This document shows, piece after piece, positions 10,811-21,800 of a stretch of 64,000 bases of DNA. Position 1 is the first letter of the stretch, and each line of letters starts with the position of its first letter. The DNA is from Datisca glomerata (taxonomy: Eukaryota > Streptophyta > Magnoliopsida > Cucurbitales > Datiscaceae). Location of the stretch: positions 1 through 64,000 of the forward strand of contig QANY01004819.1 in NCBI GenBank assembly GCA_003255025.1, read 5' to 3'. Made by a program: the position numbers and the translations under genes. Under the pieces are notes generated by a model. That model searched no databases. It was not told where the DNA came from and saw only the letters and a program-made list of their open reading frames with translations.

Positions 10811-11552
10811 AACGTAGGCCTCAAATATCTCAAAATTGTCAACTGCAATAAGAGATTGAAATAATTATGGTATACAACCCAAAATTAGTTATGTTAGAAA
10901 AGCCACATGTGCTTACATTCTTCACCACCAAAGAAGTATTCTCTAGTAGTAGAAAATGGGTAGCCGAAGTGGACATCTGATTGAGCAATCTTTTTGAGGA
11001 TGCTATTCACCCCAATAGCACACAACTATCTAATTGTTGGGCACATTCGTATGTCCAGCCTATTAAAGAAAGATCAATTCATATGATCCATCTATTTTCT
11101 TAATAAATGGACTGCCTCATGTTCATGTGAATGTGTGGTGACCCATATCCCCATTTAATGGGTCTTTGCTTAAGTATCAGTTTCTTAAAAAAGAATTTAC
11201 ACTTACAATGGATGCAACTCTAGACTTTGTCGTTTACACTCCCTCCAACAATCTTTTAGCCGTTTGATCCCTACACTTTCCAAAAATCACCGTTGGGGTC
11301 CTTTGTTAGGTCGGGCTAGCTTCCATCAAATAAATGGAACTTCGTTATTCTTCGCCAAATCAGTTTTTGGTGACCTCAAAATTCATTTTCACTTAAATTG
11401 AAAGAGGAAGTGACTCTGCAACTGGGGATGGCCTCTATATATCTTTTATATGTCATTTTTGCGGCGAGATATATGCCTTAATTTTAAATTGTAAATCAAA
11501 ATAACCACTGCTTCTTATGACCATCCATTTATGAATATCTTCATCAACTTAA
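10811..11552. other. No gene recognised
   Basis: Mixed-composition sequence with many stops in all frames; no domain or structured repeat noticed. Confidence 0.5.
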
Positions 11553-11863
11553 GCCGTCGTTTGTAACCGGCAATATGCATGGTAAAATGCTTGATAAACT
11601 TATTCTCTAATATTTTTTTACATTTGTTTCACGTATTATTATTTGATATGGTAAAGTTACTTTATCTGACTAAATAACAACTTATCTTATTTTCTCTACC
11701 ACTTACTCACAAAATCTACTTTTTTCAAATAACTCACTCATCTTACCCAAACATATATATATTTTCTAAAATATCTATTTGTAATACCAAATCTCCATAA
11801 AACATCATTATTTGTTTACGTTCATTCCTACTTGATTTGAGTATTTCATCTATAATCTATTAT

Positions 11864-12511
11864 ATAAAAAGTCAAAGTTAGAAAATTTAATAAAAGGAAA
11901 TAATGAGAATTAAATAATATATATATATATATATATATTTATTTATTTATTTATTTATTTCTCATAAATCTTTATTATAATATTTAATTTCTTTCAATAA
12001 ATTATCCTAGATTAATCTTACATTATTTACATTATACTTGTAAACTCAAAACTTTAATTTTAGAAAACCTAAATGAATATTTAAAATTTTAATTTTAATA
12101 ATTAAATTAACCTAAAAAGAATTGATGTGTCACTAATAATGAGTAGTCGAAATTGATAGGTTTCACTTGCTAAAAGAATTCAATAAATATAGATTTAGAT
12201 TTGCATCTATCTACAAACTATATCTATAATAATAATAGTAATTTGAGAATCACATGAGATGATGACTATTTTGTAGATGATTTTATCCAAGATATAATTT
12301 ACTATTCCAATACTATTCTTTATTATAACTGAATGTGATAGGTTGACAGTGACAAGTATACTAATACATACATTGAAATGATTTACTTAGTAAAATTTAA
12401 TTAAAATATTTTAATTATCCTTATTAATATATTAATATTGATTATATATAATCAAGTACGAGACTTCTAAATTATTTCTGTTTATTAAATTTTTTAACTT
12501 TGACTTTTTAT
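11864..12511. mobile_element. MITE-like inverted-repeat element
   Basis: ATAAAAAGTCAAAGTTAGAA at 11864 is matched in inverted orientation by sequence ending at 12511, whose complement reads ATAAAAAGTCAAAGTTAAAA. The match continues through AATTTAATAAA and GAAATAAT for about 40 bp. The interior is non-coding. It overlaps the Helitron-like repeat described separately, so the termini may belong to a repeat family rather than to an independent insertion. Confidence 0.5.
11915..11970. repeat. TA and TTTA microsatellites
   Basis: A TA dinucleotide run is followed directly by a TTTA tetranucleotide run. Confidence 0.9.
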
Positions 12512-12690
12512 GTCTCCGTTGTTGTGTATTATTTTCATTTTAATTATAAGAAAAATATTTTATTTTTATTCTTATCAATATGAATTTTAATGCAAAGCAA
12601 ATAAATTTTTGAATTTTGTTAACGTACTACCCATGTGATACTTTCATCTACTATAAATAATATGAAATCAGATAATACACTAAACATTAT
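11950..12690 (+). repeat. Helitron-like repeat, copy A
   Basis: This segment matches the reverse complement of 13530-14310 in colinear blocks: AATTGATGTGTCA, CAATAAATATAGAT, TTTGCATCTAT, AATCACATGAGA, GATGATTTTATCC, and ATACTTTCATCTACTATAAA near 12650. It is non-coding. The terminal palindrome present in copy B is not preserved here. Confidence 0.6.
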
Positions 12691-13130
12691 ACATATTGAA
12701 TTATTTCTACATCGTGTAAAATAATTAAATTTCTTTTTGGTGTAGTAAAAAAAGTAATAGATTTGATTTATTAACGACGTTAATAAAATAGTAAATTAGT
12801 ATTATGTAGAATGAAATATCTACAACATTTCCCTGAATTAGAGTTTACAAATAATCATTGATAAAAAACTAAAAAGTTGATAAAAAAAAAGAATCTATAA
12901 ACATCAATAATTTAGTTATTCTTAAATTCTTTATACAATTTGTTCAATAACTTTACTCAATTTTTTTATATACTAAATAAGATAATCTCACCTCTTCAGT
13001 AGCTTTTCAACTTAACTATTTATTACTAAACATAGTAATCTTAAAATTTTATCATCTAACCTTATAATTTAAGCATACCCATCATCTAAAATTTTCAGGT
13101 GATCTTATTTAACCCGTACCAAACGGCCTC

Positions 13131-13511
13131 TAAAGGAAAATCTTAATACCACCACTTTGATGAACCGTAACACATTCAAAGGATAAAAAGGTAAAATCTA
13201 AAAACAAGAATCAAAGAAGAGACCTTTGAGAAAGAGAAATCAATTTTAAGACCTTGGCCATTTTTAATGAAATTTTACATTTTACAAGATTAAATATTGA
13301 GTTGCTCATGTTATTTAAGAAAATCTGCTTAACTTAGTATTTGTTAAATTATGGTATAACCAAAATATTTTTTTAAACTACGTTCTAGCATGAGTTAATC
13401 TCAACGTCAGATTGTTAGACCAAGGTCTAGTCGAAAACTTTTGCTAGAACATGGTCTGATAAGGGGCAACTTAGTATTTTTCTTTATAGAACGCAACATT
13501 TCTTATATATA
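13131..13511. other. AT-rich spacer, no gene
   Basis: Only AT-rich intergenic sequence is visible between the Harbinger-like candidate and the Helitron-like copy B. Confidence 0.5.
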
Positions 13512-14310
13512 CTAATTATGTGCTACGTGCGTTGCACGTGATATAATAGTTCAATACATATAATATTTTTTGTGTTCAATGGCTTAATATTATTTATAGT
13601 AGATGAAAGTATTAAACGGATGATAAGTTATCAAAATTCGATTGACTTGTTTCTTCGTGTTAAAATATATGCAGATGAGAGCAAAAATACTTTTCTTTTG
13701 TAAGAAATATGAACAGACTAAGAGATAAAAAAAATTAAAGTTAACAAATTATAAACCCAATACTTTAAAACTCTTTTAATAATTACCAATTAATCAAAAT
13801 TAATAATTAATATATTAAAAAGAATGACTAAAGTATTTTTATTTAATTTTATTAAGTGAACATGTTAAATATATGCATAAGTATACGTGTCAATTACTCA
13901 CATTTGAACCTGTCAAATAATAAATGGTAGCGTTAGAATATTAAATAGTTTAGATAAAATCATCCATAAAATATTTTTATTCTCATGTGACTTTATTGTA
14001 TCATTATTCAAGATATGTATTTTACATAGATGCAATTCTTACCTATAATATATGATCTATATTTGTTGAACTTGTTTAATAATTTTAATCTACTCATTTT
14101 CATAACTCACTATTATTGACACATCAATCTTTTTAAAGTTAGTCTAGCTATTTAAACCCAAAACTTAAATATTTAATTAAGTTTTTCAAAATTAAATTTC
14201 TAGTCTAAATATGTTATAAAAATAATATTAATTTAATTTAAGATAACTTATTGAGAGCAATAAATTAATAGTATTGTGGATGTTTATGAGGAATTAATAC
14301 TTACAATTTA
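13512..14310 (-). mobile_element. Helitron-like repeat, copy B
   Basis: Read on the minus strand, the element ends with a short palindrome (CACGTGCAACGCACGT at about 13525-13540), roughly 10 further bases and then AATTAG directly before T. This resembles plant Helitron 3' ends, where a hairpin precedes CTRR inserted before T; the CTRR would be degenerate here. The body is homologous to copy A in the opposite direction. The 5' end is unclear because of the tandem duplication at 14202-14608. No Rep/helicase is present, so it would be non-autonomous. The hairpin is visible; the Helitron assignment is inference. Confidence 0.4.
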
Positions 14311-14608
14311 TTATTGGGTTAATATATTGATGGTCATTTAAGAAAATTTAAGATTCATGGTTGGATAAAATTGTCCAAAAATGATTCTCATTGTCTTGCC
14401 ACTTTAGTCTAAATGTGTAACAAAAATAATGTAAATTTAATTTAAGATAACTTATTTAGGCAATAAATTAATAGTATTATTGATGTTTATGAGAAATTAT
14501 CACTTAAAATTTGTTATTAGGTTAATATCTTGATGATCATTTAAGAAAATTTTAGATTCATGGTTGGATAAAATGGTCCAAAAATGATTCTCATCGTCTC
14601 ACCACTTT
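14202..14608 (+). repeat. 203-bp tandem duplication
   Basis: Unit 1 (14202-14404) and unit 2 (14405-14608) both start near TAGTCTAAATRTG and share blocks such as TTTAATTTAAGATAACTTAT, GCAATAAATTAATAGTATT and GATTCATGGTTGGATAAAAT, with scattered differences. Non-coding and AT-rich. Confidence 0.85.
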
Positions 14609-15931
14609 TAATATGTTATAGATAAAGTTGTGTATGGATACATTTCATTGTGCCAAGTGTCTATGCCAACAACTCATGCCATGTGTAATGTTTATAATCA
14701 TTAATTATTTCTTAATTACATTTAATTATTTAAATCAATAATGTTAGTTAATTTACATAATTAATTTATATTATATGAATTTAATTTATTATAGTCCTAA
14801 TAAAAATTAATAACCCATGATTATTTTAATTGATTCTCATAATGATGATGTGTTTGAAAATTTCGAGAAAGAAAAAAGACATGAAAATACATAAATTAGG
14901 TGATGGTGATCAAAACCTAAGTGATGGTTGTGGTTCAAGGGATATGAATGATGACTCCATTGGTTGGAGAAAATAATGATTTTGAATGTGATGAAGAGAT
15001 TAATTGTGATGAAGAGATTAATGGTGATGATATCAATGATGGAAGAAACAATGAAGACATTCATTTTGATGATTAAATATTATTATGTTTACTTGTCATG
15101 GACATTTTATATTAAACTTCTTTTTTCAAAACTTAAAAGTATGAGAACTCTACTTAATATTATGTTGTTTTAGATGACTTGATGTTATTTTTATTTAATA
15201 GGTAGATAACTTGGTGTTATATAATCATTTCCTTCAATATATTGAAGTATCATTAGCATAAATATATTTTTTATTAATAAATTATTACGAATTTATAGAA
15301 TCTTACGATACTCGATCTGATCCTACGATCCTCGATTCTATACCCTTCCACCGATTCTAGGTAGGATCGCAATCCTAACAACCTTGATTTAGGCTTTTTG
15401 ATATTGCATATTCTTATTTCTTAAGTTTAGATATAGAATAACAATGTAACAATTTTTAAAACATATTGCAGTCAATATATGCTTATAACTTAAATGGTTA
15501 ATATCTCATGTATTTTACCTCAAAATCAATTTACACTCTAAATTTTATCATTTTCTCTATTGACCCTTCAATTTTCTCTCTCCATCACAAAAGTCCACTG
15601 ACCGTCAAATGGTTGTTAAATCGGCATGTGCATGACACATGGCTAATTTTTCTCATTTTTACCCATTTCTTCAACCTTATAAGCTACCGATTCTCATATT
15701 TTTCATTTAAAATCAACCATAATTGCATCTCCATCTTCATTGATTTGTCAAAATTTTGACAAATTCTCCTCCAGTTTCAATAGCGGTTTGGGTTTCATCT
15801 CTTTAAAGTTCAGTTTCGATTTTGGTTTTGGTTTTCATCGATCATTTTTATTTTTCTCCTTCATGTAAAATTTGGGCTATTTTATCTAATTGATTTTCTA
15901 CTAAATTTTTAGAGTTTTTCTTTTATCGAAA
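14609..15931. other. AT-rich intergenic region, no gene recognised
   Basis: Short open frames at 14837-15064, 14964-15173 and 15508-15759 have low-complexity translations and no family features. A block at 15298-15370 with repeated GATCCTACGATCCTCGATTC words looks like part of an unclassified repeat. The last 400 bases before 15932 could be an old leader of the zinc-finger remnant. Confidence 0.5.
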
Positions 15932-16105
15932 ATGACTTCATCAAGCAGTGATTTTGTTTCTAGAGGGTTAAGAAGGCTTTGTTATTGCGGTTTAAGTACT
16001 CCATTAATGACATCTACGACACATGAAAATTCAGGTAGAAGGCTTTTTGATTGTGCTCAATGGCAGGGAGGATTCGATTGCAGTTATTTTGAATTGTATT
16101 GTTGA
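15932..16105 (+). pseudogene. GRF-type zinc-finger protein, truncated
   Basis: The frame from ATG at 15932 encodes 57 residues with a Ser-rich start, then CYCGLSTPLMTSTT, then GRRLFDCAQW, then CSYFELYC before a stop. The pattern Cys-x-Cys, Gly-Arg-Arg-x-Phe, Cys and Cys-x-x-Phe-Glu is that of the zf-GRF domain, a small zinc finger in many plant proteins of unknown or nucleic-acid-related role. The last codons and stop touch the left end of an inverted-repeat element at 16107, so the protein was probably longer before that insertion. The expected continuation after 17149 is not clear. Probably dead. Confidence 0.6.
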
Positions 16106-16106
16106 C

Positions 16107-17149
16107 GGTTAAATCTTGGAGGTGAGATTTCGTTAGCAATGTCTCCATTTCAATGTCAAAACCTATAATGGGGGAAGGTAAAGTAGGAGACCAAGGTGAG
16201 AGGGTGGCTTCTTTTTTATCCATCCAAAGCTTAAGTCAGTAAGGAGGTTGAGGATAGCAAAGTAGAGAGTAAGTTGAGAGTTTGTTGCATTTTTTTACAT
16301 ACTTCAATGAATGTCATTACTGTTTTTAAGTGCTCTTGATGACACCTTGAGATGGGATTCATATGTTCACCATTAACGTGACTCTTGATTGGTGGAGGCG
16401 CATTTAATGTCATTGATGACACTTTATCCTCGGCTTGGTTCACGCATCGGCTTTATGAGCTGAGTTTGAGGGAGGTGGGAAAATTCTCGCTTAAGGATTT
16501 TCCTCTATCCGAGTGTATCTTTCCCTTCTTGGACTTAGATAAAATATTGAGTTTGCTAACTCTTAGTCTCGGCTCATTAAGGGCAGCCTCGTAATATGAT
16601 GGACTTCAGCGTTGGGACTGAGCTCGTATTTAATGTGTTTGAGGTTGGGGCTCACCCTTAGGTGCTTGGAGACCTTATCCTCGAGTCGAGAGAGACTTCG
16701 TCCTTGGGTGCTTGAGGACTTCATCCCCAAGTCTAGGGGACCTCGTACTCGGGTACTTGGGTACCTCATTCTAGGTTACTTGGGTACCTCATTCTAGGAT
16801 ACTTAGTTACCTCATCTTCAAGTCTAATGGGGACCTCGTCCTTGGGTACCTGGAGACCTCATCCTCGACTTTAGGGGAACATAGTCCTCGGGTAGTTGGG
16901 GTCCTCGTCCTCGGGTCGAGGGAGATTCATTATATAAGGAGAGATTGACATTTATTGAGGTATGCAAAAAATGCAAAAAACTTCTAACTTACTCTCTACT
17001 TTGCTCTCATATGCCTCTTTAATGACTTAAGTTTCAGAGGGGTAAAAAAGAGATCACCCCCTCACCTTGATATCCTACTTTACCTTCCCTCGTTGTTGGT
17101 TTTGAGAGTGAAGACATTGTTAACGAAATCTCACCTCCGAGATTTGACC
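16107..17149. mobile_element. Non-autonomous element with long terminal inverted repeats (MULE-like)
   Basis: The first about 215 bp (16107-16320) match the reverse complement of 16935-17149 at roughly 80% by eye. The left end reads GGTTAAATCTTGGAGGTGAG and the complement of the right end reads GGTCAAATCTCGGAGGTGAG. Matching continues through GAAGGTAAAGTAGGA and GCAAAGTAGAGAGTAAGTT. Long terminal inverted repeats of this size are typical of Mutator-like elements and foldback elements. I could not find a convincing 8-11 bp target duplication, so the superfamily remains open. The interior (16540-16930) holds a degenerate minisatellite and no transposase. Confidence 0.7.
16640..16925. repeat. 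Degenerate minisatellite of CCTCGTCCTCGGGT-type units
   Basis: Units of about 25-35 bp with the words GGACCTCGTACTCGGGTACTTGGG and TACCTCATTCTAGG repeat about eight times. They account for the small open frames on both strands here. Confidence 0.75.
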
Positions 17150-17880
17150 AGTAATAGGTATGATGTTCTAGTAAAAAAATATGGGGATTATGAAAGTAGA
17201 AGAGGAAGTCAACAATTGAATGAGACCTTCATAATCCCCAATCTCTTTTTTTTTTCAATTACGAAAATTTCATAAATCAAAATTTCTATGATTTTTCATC
17301 GACTTGAATTTCCATTTTATCTTATTTATGGTCATTCTTTCTTATAACAACTAAGTTTGTGCATTATGATAAATTAAGTTAATTTTGTATTAGCTATTTT
17401 AAATACCGGATAATTTACTAGTAAGAATTATTTTCGACTATTTCTCAAAATAAATATTTTAAAGGATACATTTGGCTAAAAACCTCATTTCTCGATTCAT
17501 AATCAGATGACGCTGTGCGCCGATGAAGATTTTGGATTTCTCTTGAGCCCAAACAAAGTCATGCGAAAGATACAGCCCACCTGAAAAATCAAAGCCCTTG
17601 GAGTAGTAATCACATCACCCGCACACTGCGTCACCCACTTTGCATCGTATGAGCCATGTGATTGGCGAAGTTACAACTACAAAACGAAAGGACCAATACT
17701 TTACTTTGACTATTGCATCTTTTCTACACAACTCTGACACGTAATTGGTCTGTTACGTCGGTTCGCTTGAGCCTGTCGGTCACCTTTTCTCTCACGAAGA
17801 TCGTGTTGTGTAAATGCAAAGCAAGATTTATTATTATTATTATTAATTTGTTTTTTCTTCCATTAAAAGAGAAAATTAGA
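17150..17880 (+). promoter_or_regulatory. Upstream region of the nucleotide-sugar transporter gene
   Basis: A small inverted pair (GGGGATTATGAAAG at about 17183 and CTTCATAATCCCC at about 17227) is followed by AT-rich sequence and then, from about 17490, by less AT-rich sequence typical of a plant proximal promoter. A TTATTATTATTA run lies at 17829-17845. No convincing TATA box could be fixed; the start site is inferred to lie around 17850-17950. Confidence 0.3.
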
Positions 17881-17929
17881 GAGCTTTAACAATAAAAACG
17901 TTTCCCGCAATTGCAGTTTCTTGGTCTCA

Positions 17930-18152
17930 ATCTGCATATTCCTGCATCTCGGGGGAATTCGAATTGCATAAAGCTCAGAGAGGAGAAATTCTGAATTCTA
18001 TGAATCATGCATTGAAATCTGAGCAACTCACGATACTAAGAGTGAGTTAAATTCTAGTTGCTGGAGCTTCGGGATCTGGCTGATTAGTTGACCTCCGGCG
18101 AATCGTATTTAGATTGGTTCGCTGGTAAATGCTCGTTTTGGAGGCAATCTAG
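17930..18152 (+). other. Probable 5' untranslated exon of the transporter gene
   Basis: There is an acceptor (CTACAG, ending 18848) just upstream of the ATG at 18890, so a leader intron is likely. Candidate donors are CTG|GTAAATG at 18124 and CTAG|GTATGG at 18153. The exon start is a guess from composition. Confidence 0.35.
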
Positions 18153-18889
18153 GTATGGTGAATTTCAAAACTTGACCGAGTGTATGTTAGGATGTGATGC
18201 TAAAATTGTGTAAATTTTGTTAGTGAAGCTCAATTCGATTTCTACTTGCAAGATCTGAGCCCGTTTATATGTTTTTGAGAGATATCGATTTTGTTTCTTT
18301 TTAGATAAGCTTTCTTAAGCTATTGTTGGAAACATAAGCTCGACTATCCCCATAAAACATTCAACATTCGTGGCCTTGGCAAGATCTGTTTATGTAATAC
18401 TTAATTTTTTATTGATTTCTAATTAGCGTCGATGAGAATTGGTGAAATCATTTACAGATTTATCATATAATTGTTTGGAGAAAGTGTAAAACAAAAATTT
18501 TACGTTAAACTTGGCTATAGAAAGTATTGAAAATGTTATTTTGATTTAGAATAATTTTTCCGTATGATCACCTCAGTGGATGGTGTCACTGTTACATTCA
18601 CGTTGTATAATAAATTAAGTAAGAAACTCATTTCTCATTGGCTTAGACAGGGGGATGAAGCTTACTGTTTTCCATGTTGTTGTGATTTCAATACATATGT
18701 TAGAAATGTTCCGTAGTCTGTGCTTATATAATGAGTTAGCAGTAAAGAATAGCATGTAATCAATTTTTGGGTATCAATTTAAATTTCTATGACTATTTGA
18801 ATAATATTCTCTTTAGCTGTCTAGCTGATGATCATCTCTTTGCTACAGATTCAATTTTGTGTAGGGTGTGACAGTTTTGAAGAAGACCA

Positions 18890-21800
18890 ATGAAGAACGG
18901 GATGGTAGAATGCAGTGTATGCCATTCCAAGTTGGTTTCTCCAACTACCAAAACTGTATCTAGAGCATACGACAGACATAAAAGCAGGATATCATCAAAG
19001 CAACGAGTACTCAACATCCTCTTGGTTGTTGGTGATTGTGCCTTGGTTGGTTTCCAGGTGATTATTGTCTCTAACTTCAGTTTTAACATTCCACCATTAA
19101 AGACAATCTTCCAGTTATTAGGATGATGAATTTCATAGTTATGATAACTCAGGCATTTAAGAAGAATTAACTACCCCTAGTAAATGATTTGCCCTTTGCC
19201 CTCTCAAGAGAAATTCCATATAAGAGTATGGAAAAACTTGGCTTCTTGTTTTAATGAGAATCTTTTATGAAGGTAACATATTCGCTACTTCTATGTGGCA
19301 AAGCTTTGAATTTGAAAACAACTCTAGAATATTCTCCTTTTGAAGTTTCATTTGAATAAATTATTTCCGGATAGAAAAGGTGTCGGAATTGATTTTTTAA
19401 GTTCTTTCATGTATTTTTTTGGCGGCCTTCATCCCTTTCTCCCATGTCGGGTTTGTATGATTGAGAGGATACTATTGTTAACGGTGTGGACTGTGGACTG
19501 ACTAGCATGGATTGAAGAGCATTTTAAGTACTTCAGTGAATGTTTTATTTTGGTATGTTAGCATGGATTGAAGAGCATTTTGAGGTCATGTGAAACTATC
19601 ATCATCATCATTTGAAATTAAAAAATTCAATGATTATTTGAAATCATTTGAAATTCAATGTACTAATTCAAGGGTGGTCTCTTAGTTTTCAAGTATCGTG
19701 ATTTCCAACTGTAAAATCTAAAAAATTGATAGAAGTTTCTTGGTTCTAGCTAATACAAATAAAAAATTTGCAATTGCCCTTTAATGTTCCTCAAGTTTGT
19801 ATGTGATAATCTGGAGAAATATGGTTGTATTTGTCCAGAAAATTGTGGAGTGATTTTTTCAGAAAGATTTCTGGCTGGTATATTGATTCACATTTTTAAT
19901 GTCTTCTGTACCAGCCTATTTTGGTATATATGTCGAAGGTGGATGGCAAATTCAAGTTCAGTCCAATCAGTGTAAACTTTTTGACTGAGGCTGCAAAGGT
20001 TGTCTTTGCCATTATCATGCTTATAATCCAGGTACTGACATACTGTTAATTGTTTTGAATTCACGATCCCAACTGTCTGGTGAGGTGGCGAGCATGTGTG
20101 GGTCCATCTTGACTTATCCCCTAATGTTGTTTACTTCTAGCATACAACACAAGATTTAGTTCTTTCACCAAGTGAAAGTGGCTTGTGAATCTTGATGGGC
20201 AGCAAATGTTTGAAGGTCAGTGGGTAGGGGGAGGAGAAGATGGGAAAGGGGAGCATAAGAGACATTATTTATGGTTCTTTATGAACTTTGTAAAAAGTCC
20301 ATGATGTTGTATTTCTTGACTATTTTGAGCTGTCTATTCATGTTAGTAGGTTTTGGTTGATTTTGCAGTCTAGGAATCAAAAAGTTGGGGAAAAACCTCT
20401 CCTATCAATGTCTACATTTATGCAGGTACTAGTTTCATACGAGCACTGCAAATGCTATATATGTATTTTCATCGATGATATTGGCGTAGTGCGGCCTGAT
20501 AGTTAGGGTTAATACTTGGCTATTTGGTTTAGGCGCATGTTCCTAGGTTTGATTTCCCTACAATCAAAGTCCAAACTTACCTGGTGCTGCAGCTTGCGAG
20601 GTTTTAGCACCCAAAGTTTTCATCTTACACCCAATATACATACCATTTTCCTGTGTTTGATTGCCCTAGGATCATAATCCAAACTTTCTTGGTGCTCTAG
20701 CTTGTGAGGTTTTAGCACCCAAAGTTTTCCTCTTACACCCAATAGACATATCATATTGATGACTCACTGTTAGAAGCTATCATTAAAGCACTTTCCTTTT
20801 TATATGATTATAATGATTTTGTGCCTCTAAATTTTAGATTTTTATGTGAAACCTCTACAATATTTTTCCTTCTTGCAGGCGGCTCGCAACAATGTACTTC
20901 TCGCTGTTCCAGCACTTCTCTATGCCATTAATAACTATCTAAAGTTCATCATGCAGGTATAAGTTGTATCTCCATGAGTGTAATGTTTCTATTCCTGTTG
21001 TTGGTGACTTGTTAAGTTAATAGTCATCGTGCATTTTAGCATAATCCATAGTAGTTGACCGAGCTTATCCTTTCTGCAGTTGTACTTTAATCCTGCTACG
21101 GTGAAGATGCTGAGCAATTTAAAGGTATATTATATACTAGTATATATTTTAAACTATCTCTGTAGAGGCATGTTAATGCATTTGCTGTTATTTCATCATT
21201 AGTTTAACTCATATCTTTCTTTGTATTTATGATTTCAACTTTCATGAATTTCCTGCTTTTTAACACTTAAGTATTTCTTTGGTTAGATGCGAGCATGGAC
21301 TATTAGAAAATTTGGTGCATGTTTTGTGCATAAATGATTACCGACAATACTTTATTCTCTTCTGATTGACTTGATATGTAGTTCAAAAAATACGTCTTGC
21401 CTCCTAACCTAACGAAGACATGCATGCATGAAAAAAGTCACCTGTGGACTTGTGGTACGAGAGGTTGGGATCAATAAACTGTGCTACGTTCTTATTGGCA
21501 AATTTAACACGGAAAACAACTAAAATGGTTTATCTCAATAGTCATCTAACTGTCTTACATAGAAAGTGTTTGTCATTCTTATTTGATGAATTTATTCTTT
21601 TCTTGAATAGTTCACCTATAGTCTTGCTGAAATTTCATTGTAACTGTGGACATGCAGGTTTTGGTAATTGCAGTCCTATTAAAGCTGATAATGCGACGTC
21701 GATTTTCTATTATTCAGGTTAGTGCAATGTCCTAGTATTCATCGTGGCTTTCAGTTAAGTTAGAATACCAGTTTTTTCAGACAGAGTGGGAAGGGATTTC

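Larger units (their letters stand above)
11553..13130. mobile_element. Candidate PIF/Harbinger-like non-autonomous element
   Basis: The left edge reads GCCGTCGTTTGTAACCGG. The complement of the right edge reads GAGGCCGTTTGGTACGGG, an imperfect inverted pair. TAA occurs immediately outside both ends (11550-11552 and 13131-13133), the preferred 3-bp target duplication of PIF/Harbinger elements. The interior is very AT-rich, has no transposase, and hosts other repeats. The terminal match is short and imperfect, so the call is tentative. Confidence 0.4.
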
